From NCBI RefSeq assembly GCF_019880245.1, contig NZ_CP082286.1:1754521-1818520 (forward strand): a stretch of 64,000 nt of DNA, written 5' to 3'. Shown here in pieces: positions 8,093 through 16,120 of the stretch (its first letter is position 1; the number at the start of each line of letters is the position of its first letter). The position numbers were made by a program, and so were the translations under genes. The notes beneath the pieces are model-generated. The model did no database searches. It saw only the letters and a list, made by a program, of their open reading frames with translations, and was not told the origin of the DNA. The stretch is from Halobaculum roseum (lineage in GTDB: Archaea > Halobacteriota > Halobacteria > Halobacteriales > Haloferacaceae).

Positions 8093-8788
8093 GGCGGTGT
8101 TCAGATAAGGATGAAGAGTGAGGCGGAACGATTTTTGAGTGATCAATGCTCGAAATCGCCCGCCTCGACGGAGGTAGCGATTGCTTCGAGTTAGATTTTG
8201 TGGAGCGAGAGGCGACACCCGAGCCGGCGATGAAGCTCGGTATCCGACTCCATTTGGCTGGACTATCACTTTCGGATACCGTTTCAATTCTCGATAGGTT
8301 GGGTGTCGACCGCTGTCGAACGACCGTTCACAACTGGGTTCAGAAGGCCGATCTACAGCCCCTCGATGGCGCCAATCCGGATCACGTCGCGGTTGACGAG
8401 ACCGTGATCCAGCTCAACGACCAACGGTTCTGGCTGTACGCTGCCGTCGATCCCGACACGAATCGTTTGTTGCACGTGAAGCTCTCTCCGACGAGAAATC
8501 AAGCGATTACCGAGATGTTTCTTGCGGAACTCCGCGACAAACATCTCGTCGATGACGCGCTCTTTCTCGTCGATTCCGCACCGTGGCTGCAAGCGGCACT
8601 TCACCGACACGGCCTCGATTACAGATACGAAAAACATGGTAATCGGAATGCCGTTGAACGTGTCTTCAGAGAACTAAAACGACGAACTAACCAGTTCTCA
8701 AACTGTTTTAGCCACGCCGAAGCAGACACCGTCGAAAATTGGCTTCAAGCGTTCGCCTTCGCATGGAACCAGCTTATCTGAACACTAC
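8093..8788 (+). mobile_element. IS6-family insertion sequence
   Basis: A 696-base element with a single transposase. Its ends carry a perfect 13-base inverted repeat, GTGTTCAGATAAG at 8097-8109 and its complement at 8773-8785. The 8-base direct repeat CGGTTCGG flanks it exactly (8085-8092 and 8789-8796), matching the 8-base target duplication usual for IS6. The outermost three to four bases of the two ends differ. Base composition is clearly more AT-rich than the neighbours. The element looks complete, and the intact duplication suggests a fairly recent insertion. Confidence 0.88.
8146..8781 (+). CDS. IS6-family transposase
   Basis: A 211-residue DDE transposase. It has the N-terminal helix-turn-helix region (TVSILDRLGVDRCRTTVHNW), the first Asp in HVAVDETVI, the second in LFLVDSAPW and the Glu in VERVFRELKRRT, with the usual D-D-x(about 34)-E spacing. 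It is full length for haloarchaeal IS6 transposases (about 210 residues) and runs to seven bases from the right end of the element. No frameshift or stop is present, so it should be active unless expression is limiting. Confidence 0.93.
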   Translation: MLEIARLDGGSDCFELDFVEREATPEPAMKLGIRLHLAGLSLSDTVSILDRLGVDRCRTTVHNWVQKADLQPLDGANPDHVAVDETVIQLNDQRFWLYAAVDPDTNRLLHVKLSPTRNQAITEMFLAELRDKHLVDDALFLVDSAPWLQAALHRHGLDYRYEKHGNRNAVERVFRELKRRTNQFSNCFSHAEADTVENWLQAFAFAWNQLI

Positions 8789-8878
8789 CGGTTCGGTGCA
8801 ACGCCTCGGCGCCGACGGGATGAGGCGGGCCGACCGGCGCGGCGAAACCGGCTTACCGGCCGCGCCCGGAGTGCGACC

Positions 8879-10000
8879 ATGGGCTCCGTCGGCGTCGTGC
8901 TCCTCGCGGACTCCATCCCGTTCCTCGCGGATCTCCTCCCGCTCGTCGCCGACGCGCTGGCCCGCGTCGCGCGCATCGCGGTTCTCATCGCCGTCGGGGT
9001 GTTCCTCGCGAACGTCGCCGTGGAGTTCGGCCTCGTCGAGCGGATCGCCGGCTTCTCCCGATATCTCACTGGGCCGGCGAACCTCCCGGACGAGGCCGGC
9101 ACCGCCATCGTCACGACCGCGGCGTCGACGACGGCGGGCTACGGCATGCTCGCGGACTTCCGTGAGTCCGGCCGGCTGTCGGACCGGGCGACGATGGTCG
9201 CCGTCGTCATCAACACGTTCTTCGGCTTCGTGCAGCACCTGTTCACGTTCTACGTCCCCGTCGTCATCCCGATCCTCGGCCGCGAGACGGGCGTGCTGTA
9301 CGTCGGCACGCGCGGCGCCATCGCGCTCGGGATCACCCTGACGGGCGTGCTCGCCGGCGCGCTCCTCCTGCGCGGGGAGGCGGGGAGCCGCCCGGAATCG
9401 GACCCGGAGCCGGACCCCGAGACGCTCCGGGAGGCGACCGACGGCGGGGCGGCCGACGGCGAGGCGGCAGACGGCGGGGCGTCCGGCGAGGCGGCGGATG
9501 GTGGAGCGGACGACCCGGCGGACGCGACGCCCGGGGAGACGGACGACGGAGCGTCGTTGCGCGAGCGCGCCGAGTCGGCCGCCGACTCCACGTGGTCGAC
9601 GCTCCGGCGGATCGTCCCGCGGCTCGCGTTCGTGTACGTGCTCGTCACGGTGCTGGTCGCCCGCGTCGACCTCCGGGCGCTCTCGGAGGTCGCGGGGCCG
9701 CTGGCGGAGGTGGCCGGGCTCCCCGCGGCGGTCGTCCCCGCGATCCTCGTGTTCGTCTTCGACACGACCGCGGGCGTGGCCGCGTTCGCGCCGCTGATCG
9801 GGTCGACGCTGACGCCCGAGCAGGCCGTCGCCGGGATGTTGATCGGCGGGATCGTCTCCTTTGCGTTCTCGACGTTCAAGCGGTCGATCCCGTTCCAGTA
9901 CGGGATCTGGGGGCCGGAGTTCGGCTCGAAGGTGATCGCGGTGAACACCGGGCTGAAGGTCGTGTTCATCTCGGTCGCGCTGGTCGTGTTCCTCGCGTAA
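8879..10000 (+). CDS. Nucleoside-recognition (Gate) domain membrane protein
   Basis: A 373-residue membrane protein with two homologous halves: an N-terminal set of helices (about 5-165) and a C-terminal set (about 240-373), joined by a long acidic Ala/Gly/Asp-rich loop (about 168-235) that must be cytoplasmic or external. The segments TTAASTTAGYGMLADFRESG and FDTTAGVAAFAPLIGSTLT fit the nucleoside-recognition/Gate domain family. Members have been linked to transport or spore maturation; the substrate is not known. It starts 90 bases beyond the IS element. Confidence 0.75.
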   Translation: MGSVGVVLLADSIPFLADLLPLVADALARVARIAVLIAVGVFLANVAVEFGLVERIAGFSRYLTGPANLPDEAGTAIVTTAASTTAGYGMLADFRESGRLSDRATMVAVVINTFFGFVQHLFTFYVPVVIPILGRETGVLYVGTRGAIALGITLTGVLAGALLLRGEAGSRPESDPEPDPETLREATDGGAADGEAADGGASGEAADGGADDPADATPGETDDGASLRERAESAADSTWSTLRRIVPRLAFVYVLVTVLVARVDLRALSEVAGPLAEVAGLPAAVVPAILVFVFDTTAGVAAFAPLIGSTLTPEQAVAGMLIGGIVSFAFSTFKRSIPFQYGIWGPEFGSKVIAVNTGLKVVFISVALVVFLA

Positions 10001-10085
10001 GGTCACGGTCTCGGTGTGAGCGCACCCGGGCCCCTCGCGCGCCGAACCCGACGGATTGAGTAGCCGCCGAGCGCCACCCACGGAC

Positions 10086-11387
10086 ATGACCGACACACTC
10101 GCCGTCACCGACGGGCGCGTCCTCACGCCCGAGTTCGACGTGATCCGAGCGGACGTGCTGATCGACGCCGACGCGGGCGAGATCCTCGACGTGGCCCCCG
10201 ACCTCGCGGGCGACGCCGACGAGACGCTCGACGCGACCGACTCGCTCGTGATGCCGGGGCTCGTGAACGCCCACGGCCACGCGACGATGACGCTGCTGCG
10301 CGGGTACGCCGACGACAAGAACCTCGAAGACTGGCTCCAGGAGGACATCTGGCCCGCGGAGGCGGAGTTGACGCCCGCGGACGTCGGTGTGGGCACCCGG
10401 CTGGCTGCCGTCGAGCTGATCCGGAGCGGCACCACCGCGTTCGCGGACATGTACTTCCACGTCGGCGAGGTCGTCGAGGCGGTCCGCGAGGCCGGCCTCC
10501 GCGCCCGCGTCGGCCACGGCGTCGTCACCGTCGGCAAGGACGAGGCGGCCGCACGGGAGGACTTCGCCGAGTCGGTCGCCGTCGCCGAGGAGTACGACGG
10601 CGCCGCCGACGGCCGGATCCGAACGGCGGTGATGCCCCACGCGCCCCACACCGTCGGCACCGAGTACTTCGAGGAGTTCGTGCCGACGGTCCGCGAGGCG
10701 GGCGTCCCGCTGCACTTCCACCTGAACGAGACGGAGACCTACATCGAGGAGATCGACGCCGAGGCGGGCGTCCGGCCGACCGCGTACGCCGACGACCTCG
10801 GCCTGCTCGCCGAGGACACCTTCGTCGCCCACGGCGTCCACCTCGACGACACAGAGATCGCGACGCTCGCCGAGCGCGACACGAGCGTCGTCCACTGCCC
10901 GGCCTCGAACATGAAGCTCGCGTCCGGGATGGCGCCCGTCCAGGACATGCTCGATGCGGGCGTGACCGTCGCGCTCGGCACCGACGGCGCGGCCTCGAAC
11001 AACGACCTCGACCTCTTCGACGAGCTGCGCGACGCCGCGATGGTCGGCAAGCTCGCCGCGGACGACGCCGCCGCGGTCGACGCCGAGACCGCCGTGCGGA
11101 TGGCGACCGCGGGCGGCGCCGAGGCCCTCGGGTTCGACTCCGGGCGGATCGAGGCGGGCGCGAACGCCGACCTCGCGGTCGTCGACCTCGAATCGGCCCA
11201 CCTCACCCCCGAACACGACCTCGTCTCGCACCTCGCGTACGCCGCCCGCGGCAGCGACGTTCGGCACACGGTGTGTGACGGCGAGGTGTTGATGCGCGAC
11301 CGCGAGGTGCTCGTTCTCGACGAGGAGGACGTGCGTGAACGGGCACAGGAGCACGCGGAGGTGCTCGTCGCGCGCGCTGAGGAGTAA
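10086..11387 (+). CDS. SAH/MTA deaminase (amidohydrolase family)
   Basis: A 433-residue metal-dependent amidohydrolase predicted to deaminate S-adenosylhomocysteine, 5'-methylthioadenosine or 5'-deoxyadenosine. Visible metal and substrate motifs are NAHGHATMTLLRG (His63, His65), HFHLNETETYIEE, FVAHGVHLDD and GTDGAASNNDLD. The length is typical. The ATG at 10086 was chosen because it begins TDTLAVTDGRVLTPEFDVI, the first strand of the amidohydrolase small domain. The next gene is S-adenosylhomocysteinase, which uses one of the same substrates, so the context supports an SAH-related role. Exact specificity (MtaD versus DadD) cannot be read from sequence. Confidence 0.88.
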   Translation: MTDTLAVTDGRVLTPEFDVIRADVLIDADAGEILDVAPDLAGDADETLDATDSLVMPGLVNAHGHATMTLLRGYADDKNLEDWLQEDIWPAEAELTPADVGVGTRLAAVELIRSGTTAFADMYFHVGEVVEAVREAGLRARVGHGVVTVGKDEAAAREDFAESVAVAEEYDGAADGRIRTAVMPHAPHTVGTEYFEEFVPTVREAGVPLHFHLNETETYIEEIDAEAGVRPTAYADDLGLLAEDTFVAHGVHLDDTEIATLAERDTSVVHCPASNMKLASGMAPVQDMLDAGVTVALGTDGAASNNDLDLFDELRDAAMVGKLAADDAAAVDAETAVRMATAGGAEALGFDSGRIEAGANADLAVVDLESAHLTPEHDLVSHLAYAARGSDVRHTVCDGEVLMRDREVLVLDEEDVRERAQEHAEVLVARAEE

Positions 11388-11478
11388 CGCGTTACCTGCG
11401 GTGGCGCGTGCCGGCGGGCCTCCGTGCCCGCCGGACGCGCGCGAGGGATGAGCGAGGGAGCAATAGCGACCGAGCGAA

Positions 11479-11633
11479 TCGGCTGGGGAGGAGGTGGCGA
11501 CGGTGCGGTGCTGTGCGGTCGGGTGGGACTGAAAGGGGCCGCGGGTGTGCGGGAAGGCGGACGACGTAAGCACGCGAGCGAAGCGAGCGCGCGCAACGAG
11601 TCCCCCGAGCGCACAGCCGCGGGGGCTTTCGAG
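11479..11633 (+). repeat. Dispersed repeat element, copy 1
   Basis: Five blocks occur here in the same order as in copy 2 at 57837-58062, which is on the opposite strand: TCGGCTGGGGAGG (11479-11491), a 22-base block containing GTGGGACTGAAAGGGGCC (11520-11541), GACGACGTAAGCAC (11560-11573) and GGGGGCTTTCGAG (11621-11633), plus shared TGGCG/GCGG pieces between. The copies differ in spacer lengths. No open frame is shared, so this is likely a non-coding element, mobile remnant or RNA. Confidence 0.7.
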
Positions 11634-11709
11634 CACTCCTGCTCCGTGGCGTGCTCACCCTCGACTCTTCCATCGTTCACGACCGATCGAACCAACCCGC
11701 ATCCGGCGG

Positions 11710-11717
11710 GATTAAAC
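11710..11717 (+). promoter_or_regulatory. TATA-like box of ahcY
   Basis: GATTAAAC ends about 26 bases before the ahcY ATG in a GC-rich spacer, as expected for a leaderless transcript. Confidence 0.6.
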
Positions 11718-11742
11718 CGCACGCACGCCACCACCGATCATA

Positions 11743-13032
11743 ATGAGTACACAGTCGTACGCACCCGTCACGGACCACCTCGACGACCCCGACTCCGCAC
11801 GCGAGGAGGGCCGCCGCAAGATGGACTGGGCGCTCCAGCACATGCCCATCCTCTCGCACCTGCGCGAGGAGTTCACCGAGACGAACCCCTTCGCCGGCCA
11901 GACGATCGGCATGGCGATGCACGTCGAGGCGAAGACCGCGAACCTCGTCGAGCTGCTCGCCGACGGCGGCGCCGAGGTCGCAATCACCGGCTGCAACCCG
12001 CTCTCCACCCACGACGACGTGAGCGCGGCCCTCGACGCCCACGAGAACATCACCTCCTACGCCGTCCGCGGCGTCGGCGACGAGGACTACTACGCCGCCA
12101 TCGAGTCCGTCATCTCGCACGAGCCGACGATCACCGTCGACGACGGGATGGACATGGTCGCGGCCATCCACGAGGACTACCCCGAGCTCATCGACTCCAT
12201 CGTCGGCGGGGCCGAGGAGACCACCACCGGCGTCCACCGCCTGCGCGCGATGGACGCCGACGGCGAGCTTCACTACCCCGTCTTCGCCGTGAACGACACG
12301 CCGATGAAGCGCCTGTTCGACAACGTCCACGGCACCGGCGAGTCCTCGCTCGCGACCATCGCGATGACGACGAACCTCTCGTTCGCCGGCAAGGACGTCG
12401 TCGTCGCCGGCTTCGGCTACTGCGGCAAGGGCGTCGCCAAGAAGGCCGCCGGCCAGAACGCGAACGTCATCGTCTGCGAGGTCGACTCCCGGAAGGCGCT
12501 GGAGGCGCACATGGAGGGCTACGACGTGATGCCGATGGAGGAAGCCGCGAAGGAGGGTGACGTGTTCATCACGACGACGGGCAACCGCGACGTGATCACC
12601 GAGGAGCACTTCCGGGTCATGCAGGACGGCGTCCTCCTCGCGAACGCGGGCCACTTCGACGTGGAGATCAACCTCGACCAGCTGGACGACCTCGCGGTCG
12701 ACCGCTACGAGGCCCGCGACGGCGTCGAGGCCTACGAGATGGCCGACGGCCGCCGGCTGAACGTGCTCGCGGAGGGGCGCCTCGTCAACCTCGCGGCGCC
12801 CATCGCCCTGGGCCACCCGGTCGAGGTCATGGACCAGTCGTTCGGCGTGCAGGCCGTCTGCGTGCGCGAACTCGTCGAGAACGGCGACGACTACGACGCC
12901 GGCGTCCACGAGGTTCCCGACGACCTCGACCGCGAGGTCGCCGAGGTGAAGCTCGCGGCCGAGGGCGTCGAGTTCGACGACCTCAGCGACGAGCAGCGCG
13001 AGTACATGGGCTCGTGGCAGCACGGGACCTGA
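11743..13032 (+). CDS. ahcY: S-adenosylhomocysteinase
   Basis: A 429-residue NAD-dependent enzyme that hydrolyses S-adenosylhomocysteine to adenosine and homocysteine, relieving product inhibition of methyltransferases. The catalytic domain has HVEAKTANLVELL, ITGCNPLSTHDDV and VFAVNDTPMKRLFDN; the NAD site is GFGYCGKG (223-230); the C-terminal NAGHFDVEI and GHPVEVMDQSF are also conserved. It follows the SAH/MTA deaminase gene, separated by the repeat-bearing spacer, and seems to have its own promoter. Confidence 0.96.
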   Translation: MSTQSYAPVTDHLDDPDSAREEGRRKMDWALQHMPILSHLREEFTETNPFAGQTIGMAMHVEAKTANLVELLADGGAEVAITGCNPLSTHDDVSAALDAHENITSYAVRGVGDEDYYAAIESVISHEPTITVDDGMDMVAAIHEDYPELIDSIVGGAEETTTGVHRLRAMDADGELHYPVFAVNDTPMKRLFDNVHGTGESSLATIAMTTNLSFAGKDVVVAGFGYCGKGVAKKAAGQNANVIVCEVDSRKALEAHMEGYDVMPMEEAAKEGDVFITTTGNRDVITEEHFRVMQDGVLLANAGHFDVEINLDQLDDLAVDRYEARDGVEAYEMADGRRLNVLAEGRLVNLAAPIALGHPVEVMDQSFGVQAVCVRELVENGDDYDAGVHEVPDDLDREVAEVKLAAEGVEFDDLSDEQREYMGSWQHGT

Positions 13033-13063
13033 GCCAGCGAATCGACCGACCGGCCGCACGCAG

Positions 13064-13930
13064 TCACGGCTCGCCCTCGACGGTCCCGAGGACGAAGCCG
13101 TACTTGAGCAGGGCGACGAAGACCGCGCCGCCGCCGACGTTGCCGGCGGTGGTCAGCGCCATAAACCGGACGTACTCGGCCACGCCGATGTCGGGATCGG
13201 CCAGCGTCGCCGCCAGGACCTCGACGTTGCCGGCGATCGAGTGCGGGAGGTGCGCGAAGCCGATGGCCCCGGTGACGAGCACGACGAAGACGACCCGGGC
13301 GATGGTGGAGTCGGCGGCGGCGACGAGCCACGCGAGCAGTCCCATCATCCATCCCGTGAGCACGGCCCCCGCGAACAGGACCGCCGTCGGCTGGTCGAGG
13401 AATGGCTCGGCGAGCTCGGCGAACGACGCCGTGCTCGCGAGGCCGTAGGCGGGCGCGAACCAGACGACGAAGACGGCGAAGGCGACCCCGCCGACGACGT
13501 TGCCGGCGTACACGAGCGACCAGAGCCGCCCGAGGTCGCCGAGGCCGGCGCGGTCGTCGAGCACGGGGACGACGGCGAGGGAGGTGTGTTCGGTGAACAG
13601 CTCCGAGCCGCCGAGGACGACGAACACGAACCCCACCGAGTACGCCGCGCCGACGTACAGGCGGTCGACCACGGGGTCGCCCCCCGCCACCGTCAGCGTC
13701 GTCACGACCGCGACCAACAGCGGCCCGAAGCCGATGTCGAGCCCGGCCGAGAGCGCGGACAGGAACAGTGCCGGCGCTCCGCGGTCCATCTCGTCGACGC
13801 CGGTCTCGGCCAGCCGATCGATGACCGTCTCGTTCGAGGCGGGGATCTCCCCCTCGCGTTCGGCCTCCCGTTCGTGTCCGACGCCGGCGTCCCCGCCGTC
13901 CCCGCCGTCCGCGCCGTCGTCCGCGACCAT
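13064..13930 (-). CDS. Formate/nitrite transporter family channel
   Basis: A 288-residue FNT-family protein with six predicted membrane helices between about 50 and 280 and an acidic 45-residue N-terminal extension. The motifs GSELFTEHTSL, LVYAGNVVGGVAF and LTTAGNVGGGAVFVALL fit the FNT half-repeat pattern, closest in type to the YfdC-like branch. FNT pores conduct small monovalent anions such as formate, nitrite, lactate or hydrosulfide; which one applies here is unknown. It converges on ahcY with 31 bases between stops. Confidence 0.85.
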   Translation of the reverse strand: MVADDGADGGDGGDAGVGHEREAEREGEIPASNETVIDRLAETGVDEMDRGAPALFLSALSAGLDIGFGPLLVAVVTTLTVAGGDPVVDRLYVGAAYSVGFVFVVLGGSELFTEHTSLAVVPVLDDRAGLGDLGRLWSLVYAGNVVGGVAFAVFVVWFAPAYGLASTASFAELAEPFLDQPTAVLFAGAVLTGWMMGLLAWLVAAADSTIARVVFVVLVTGAIGFAHLPHSIAGNVEVLAATLADPDIGVAEYVRFMALTTAGNVGGGAVFVALLKYGFVLGTVEGEP

Positions 13931-13992
13931 GCCCCACGGTTCGATGCGGCGGCCGATGAACCCCGGTGCCGTCGCCAGGGCCGCTGGAGCGG

Positions 13993-14553
13993 CTACAGCG
14001 ACACCCGCGTCCGCGTCTCGTACACGGGTCCGCCCTCGGTCAGCGTCGATTCCGTGAGCCGGATCTCGTCCACCTCGAACCGCCCCACCGTGGGGTCCTC
14101 GTCGAGGTAGTCGAGTACCCTGTCCTTCCCGCGGGCGTCGTCCATCCGCGCGAGGGTGAAATGCGGCGTGAACTCGTGATCCGACTCCTCGAACCCTCGG
14201 TCGACCGTCTCGCGCTCGACGGCCTCAGCGAGCCGCGTCAGCTCGTCGGCGCCGTGACCCTCCCGGACGCCGGCCCAGATCACGCTGATGTACTCCCGCG
14301 AGGGGAAGACGCCGAGGTCGCCGACCTCGACCTCGAACGGGTCGACGGCGGCCGAGTCCACCGCCGACTCCAGCGCCTCGACCACGTCGCCGACGCGCGA
14401 GTCGTCGGTGTCGCCGAGGAACTTCACCGTACAGTGCGCCTGCTCGGGGTCGGTGAAGCGCAGGCTCTCGATGTCACGAAGCGGGTCCTGGACGGCGGCG
14501 AACTCGTCCGCGAGCCGGTCCGGCAGGTCGACGGAGACGAACAGTCGCGGCAT
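13993..14553 (-). CDS. thpR: RNA 2',3'-cyclic phosphodiesterase (2H family)
   Basis: A 186-residue 2H phosphoesterase that opens 2',3'-cyclic phosphates to 2'-phosphates. The two catalytic HxTx motifs are present: HCTV (His40) and HFTL (His131). The opening MPRLFVSVDLPDRL is typical of ThpR/LigT. Start is supported by an A6 tract on the plus strand (TATA-like TTTTTTGA on the minus strand) centred 27 bases upstream. It is divergent from the TPR gene across a spacer with two tandem palindromes. Confidence 0.92.
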   Translation of the reverse strand: MPRLFVSVDLPDRLADEFAAVQDPLRDIESLRFTDPEQAHCTVKFLGDTDDSRVGDVVEALESAVDSAAVDPFEVEVGDLGVFPSREYISVIWAGVREGHGADELTRLAEAVERETVDRGFEESDHEFTPHFTLARMDDARGKDRVLDYLDEDPTVGRFEVDEIRLTESTLTEGGPVYETRTRVSL

Positions 14554-14587
14554 ACGGGAGTCTCGTCGGCGGAGATCAAAAAACCGC

Positions 14588-14623
14588 GGCGACTCTCGGA
14601 GTCGCGGCGACTCTCCGAGTCGC
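14588..14623. repeat. Two tandem 18-base palindromic repeats
   Basis: Units 14588-14605 and 14606-14623 match at 17 of 18 positions. Each contains a perfect hairpin GCGACTC-loop-GAGTCGC with a three-base loop. They lie between the TATA-like box of thpR and the start of the TPR gene, so they could be an operator or RNA stem-loops in the TPR leader. Confidence 0.65.
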
Positions 14624-14664
14624 ACGCGCAACATACATCCGTCCACGCGGTCGAGACACCGGTA

Positions 14665-15573
14665 ATGAGCGACGACGAGCCCGAACGCCGACCGCACCAG
14701 TTCTCCGAGGGGCAGGGCCTCGACGAGGACTACGAGGAGTTCACGCTCGACCCCGAGGAGCTGAACGCCGACCCCTCGCAGGTCGACCCCGTCGACACGC
14801 GCGTCATCACCGACCTGCTCGACGAGCGCAACATCCCGAAGGACCGCGTCGACGTGGAGAGCCTCATGGACGTGGGGCTGTCGTACATGGGGATCAACCG
14901 CTTCGAGGAGGCGACCGAGACGTTCGAGCGCGCCGCCCAGTTCGCCGACGAGGACTCCCTCGCCGAGCAGGAGGCGTGGGTGAACAAGGGGGCCGCCCAC
15001 GCCCAGCTGGAGGAGTGGGACGAGGCGATCGGCTCGTATCGGGAGGCGCTGCGCATCGACGACGACTCCGAGCACGCCGCCAGCGCCGAGACGAACCTCG
15101 CGTACGCGCTCCACGAGAACGGCCAGGGCGAGCAGGCGCTGGAACACGCCGAGAAGGCCGTCGAGATCGACCCGCGCTTCCCGCAGGCGTGGTACAACCG
15201 CGGCTTCTTCCTCGTCGAGCGCGGTCTGCTGGAGGACGCGGTGAACGCCTTCGACAACGCGATCCGACTGGGGATGCGCAACGCCGAGGTGCTCGAGGAG
15301 AAGGCCCGCGCGCTCGACGAGCTCGGCCGCGAGGACGAGGCCGAGGAGGCCGCCGAGCGCGCCGAGGAGATCCGCGAGGAGGCCGAACAGCGGATGGTCG
15401 AGGAGCACGCGGAGGGAGGCGCGGGAGCGGCCGGCGCCGGAGCGACCGGCGGGATGGACGGCGAGCGGGGCGGCAGAAGAGGCGGCGACGCCGGCGGAGC
15501 GGGCGGCGCCCCGGGCGGTCTCGGGGACCGCTCCGGCGACGGCGACGACGACCTCGACCTCGGGGGCCTGTAG
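14665..15573 (+). CDS. Tetratricopeptide-repeat protein
   Basis: A 302-residue soluble protein. TPR units run from about 68 to 220 and are recognisable from AWVNKGAAHAQLEEWDEAIGSYREALRI, LAYALHENGQGEQALEHAEKAVEIDP and AWYNRGFFLVERGLLEDAVNAFDNAI patterns (given here in pieces; each about 34 residues). The C terminus is a Gly/Ala/Arg-rich disordered tail ending DDDLDLGGL. TPR proteins are binding scaffolds; the partner is unknown. I chose the ATG at 14665, which gives MSDDEPERRPHQ. The DUF424 gene starts on the very next base after its TAG. Confidence 0.85.
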   Translation: MSDDEPERRPHQFSEGQGLDEDYEEFTLDPEELNADPSQVDPVDTRVITDLLDERNIPKDRVDVESLMDVGLSYMGINRFEEATETFERAAQFADEDSLAEQEAWVNKGAAHAQLEEWDEAIGSYREALRIDDDSEHAASAETNLAYALHENGQGEQALEHAEKAVEIDPRFPQAWYNRGFFLVERGLLEDAVNAFDNAIRLGMRNAEVLEEKARALDELGREDEAEEAAERAEEIREEAEQRMVEEHAEGGAGAAGAGATGGMDGERGGRRGGDAGGAGGAPGGLGDRSGDGDDDLDLGGL

Positions 15574-16005
15574 ATGCCCGAGGACGGCGCGGGCGAGGGG
15601 ACGGACCTCGGCGCGACCGACGGCGCCGCGGCGGACGGGACGGGAGACGACGCGACCGACTCGAGCGACGCGACCCCCGCCGACGCCGACCCGTCCGACG
15701 CCGAATTCCTGCTCACGCGCCGCGAGACGCCCGAAGGAACGCTCGTCGCCGTCTGCGACGCGGACGTGCTCGGCGAGACCTTCGAGGACGACGACGTTTC
15801 GCTTGAGGTGACCGAGGAGTTCTACGGCGGCGACGAGGCCGAGCCGGCCGACGCCGACGCCGTCGTCGAGGGCCTGTACGACGCCGACACCGCGAACCTC
15901 GTGGGTGAGGGCTGCGTCGGCGTCGCCGTCGACGCCGGCGTCATCGACGCCGACCGCGTGCTGGCGGTCGGCGACACCCTGCACGCGCAGTTGCTCTGGC
16001 TGTAA
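15574..16005 (+). CDS. DUF424 family protein
   Basis: A 143-residue protein. After an acidic, Asp/Ala-rich N-terminal stretch of about 42 residues comes a compact archaeal DUF424 domain beginning FLLTRRETPEGTLVAVCD and containing LGETFEDDDVSLEVTEEFY and NLVGEGCVGVAV. The family is conserved in archaea and has no established function. It directly abuts the TPR gene and is likely co-translated with it. Confidence 0.85.
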   Translation: MPEDGAGEGTDLGATDGAAADGTGDDATDSSDATPADADPSDAEFLLTRRETPEGTLVAVCDADVLGETFEDDDVSLEVTEEFYGGDEAEPADADAVVEGLYDADTANLVGEGCVGVAVDAGVIDADRVLAVGDTLHAQLLWL

Positions 16006-16120
16006 GCCCCCGAACTCGGACCGCGACGGGACACGTGTCCGGCGAAATGTATCCGGTTTCGGTTACTGTTCTCCCGGCTGACCGAAGGGATGTTACCCCT
16101 CCGACCCCTCGTACCCGGTA

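Larger units (their letters stand above)
11388..11742. other. 355-base intergenic region holding a dispersed repeat
   Basis: No convincing gene is present between the deaminase and ahcY. The left part has a GC-rich inverted repeat (around 11408-11438, GCCGGCGGGC and GCCCGCCGG), which may be a terminator or stem-loop after the deaminase. The middle is the dispersed element described separately, and the right end holds the ahcY promoter. Confidence 0.6.

Noticed and set aside
11520-11541. Block containing GTGGGACTGAAAG resembles the 3' end of type I-B CRISPR repeats of archaea
   Set aside because: Only one copy occurs at each of the two sites, with no spacers and no cas genes in the window; the similarity is short and may be chance.
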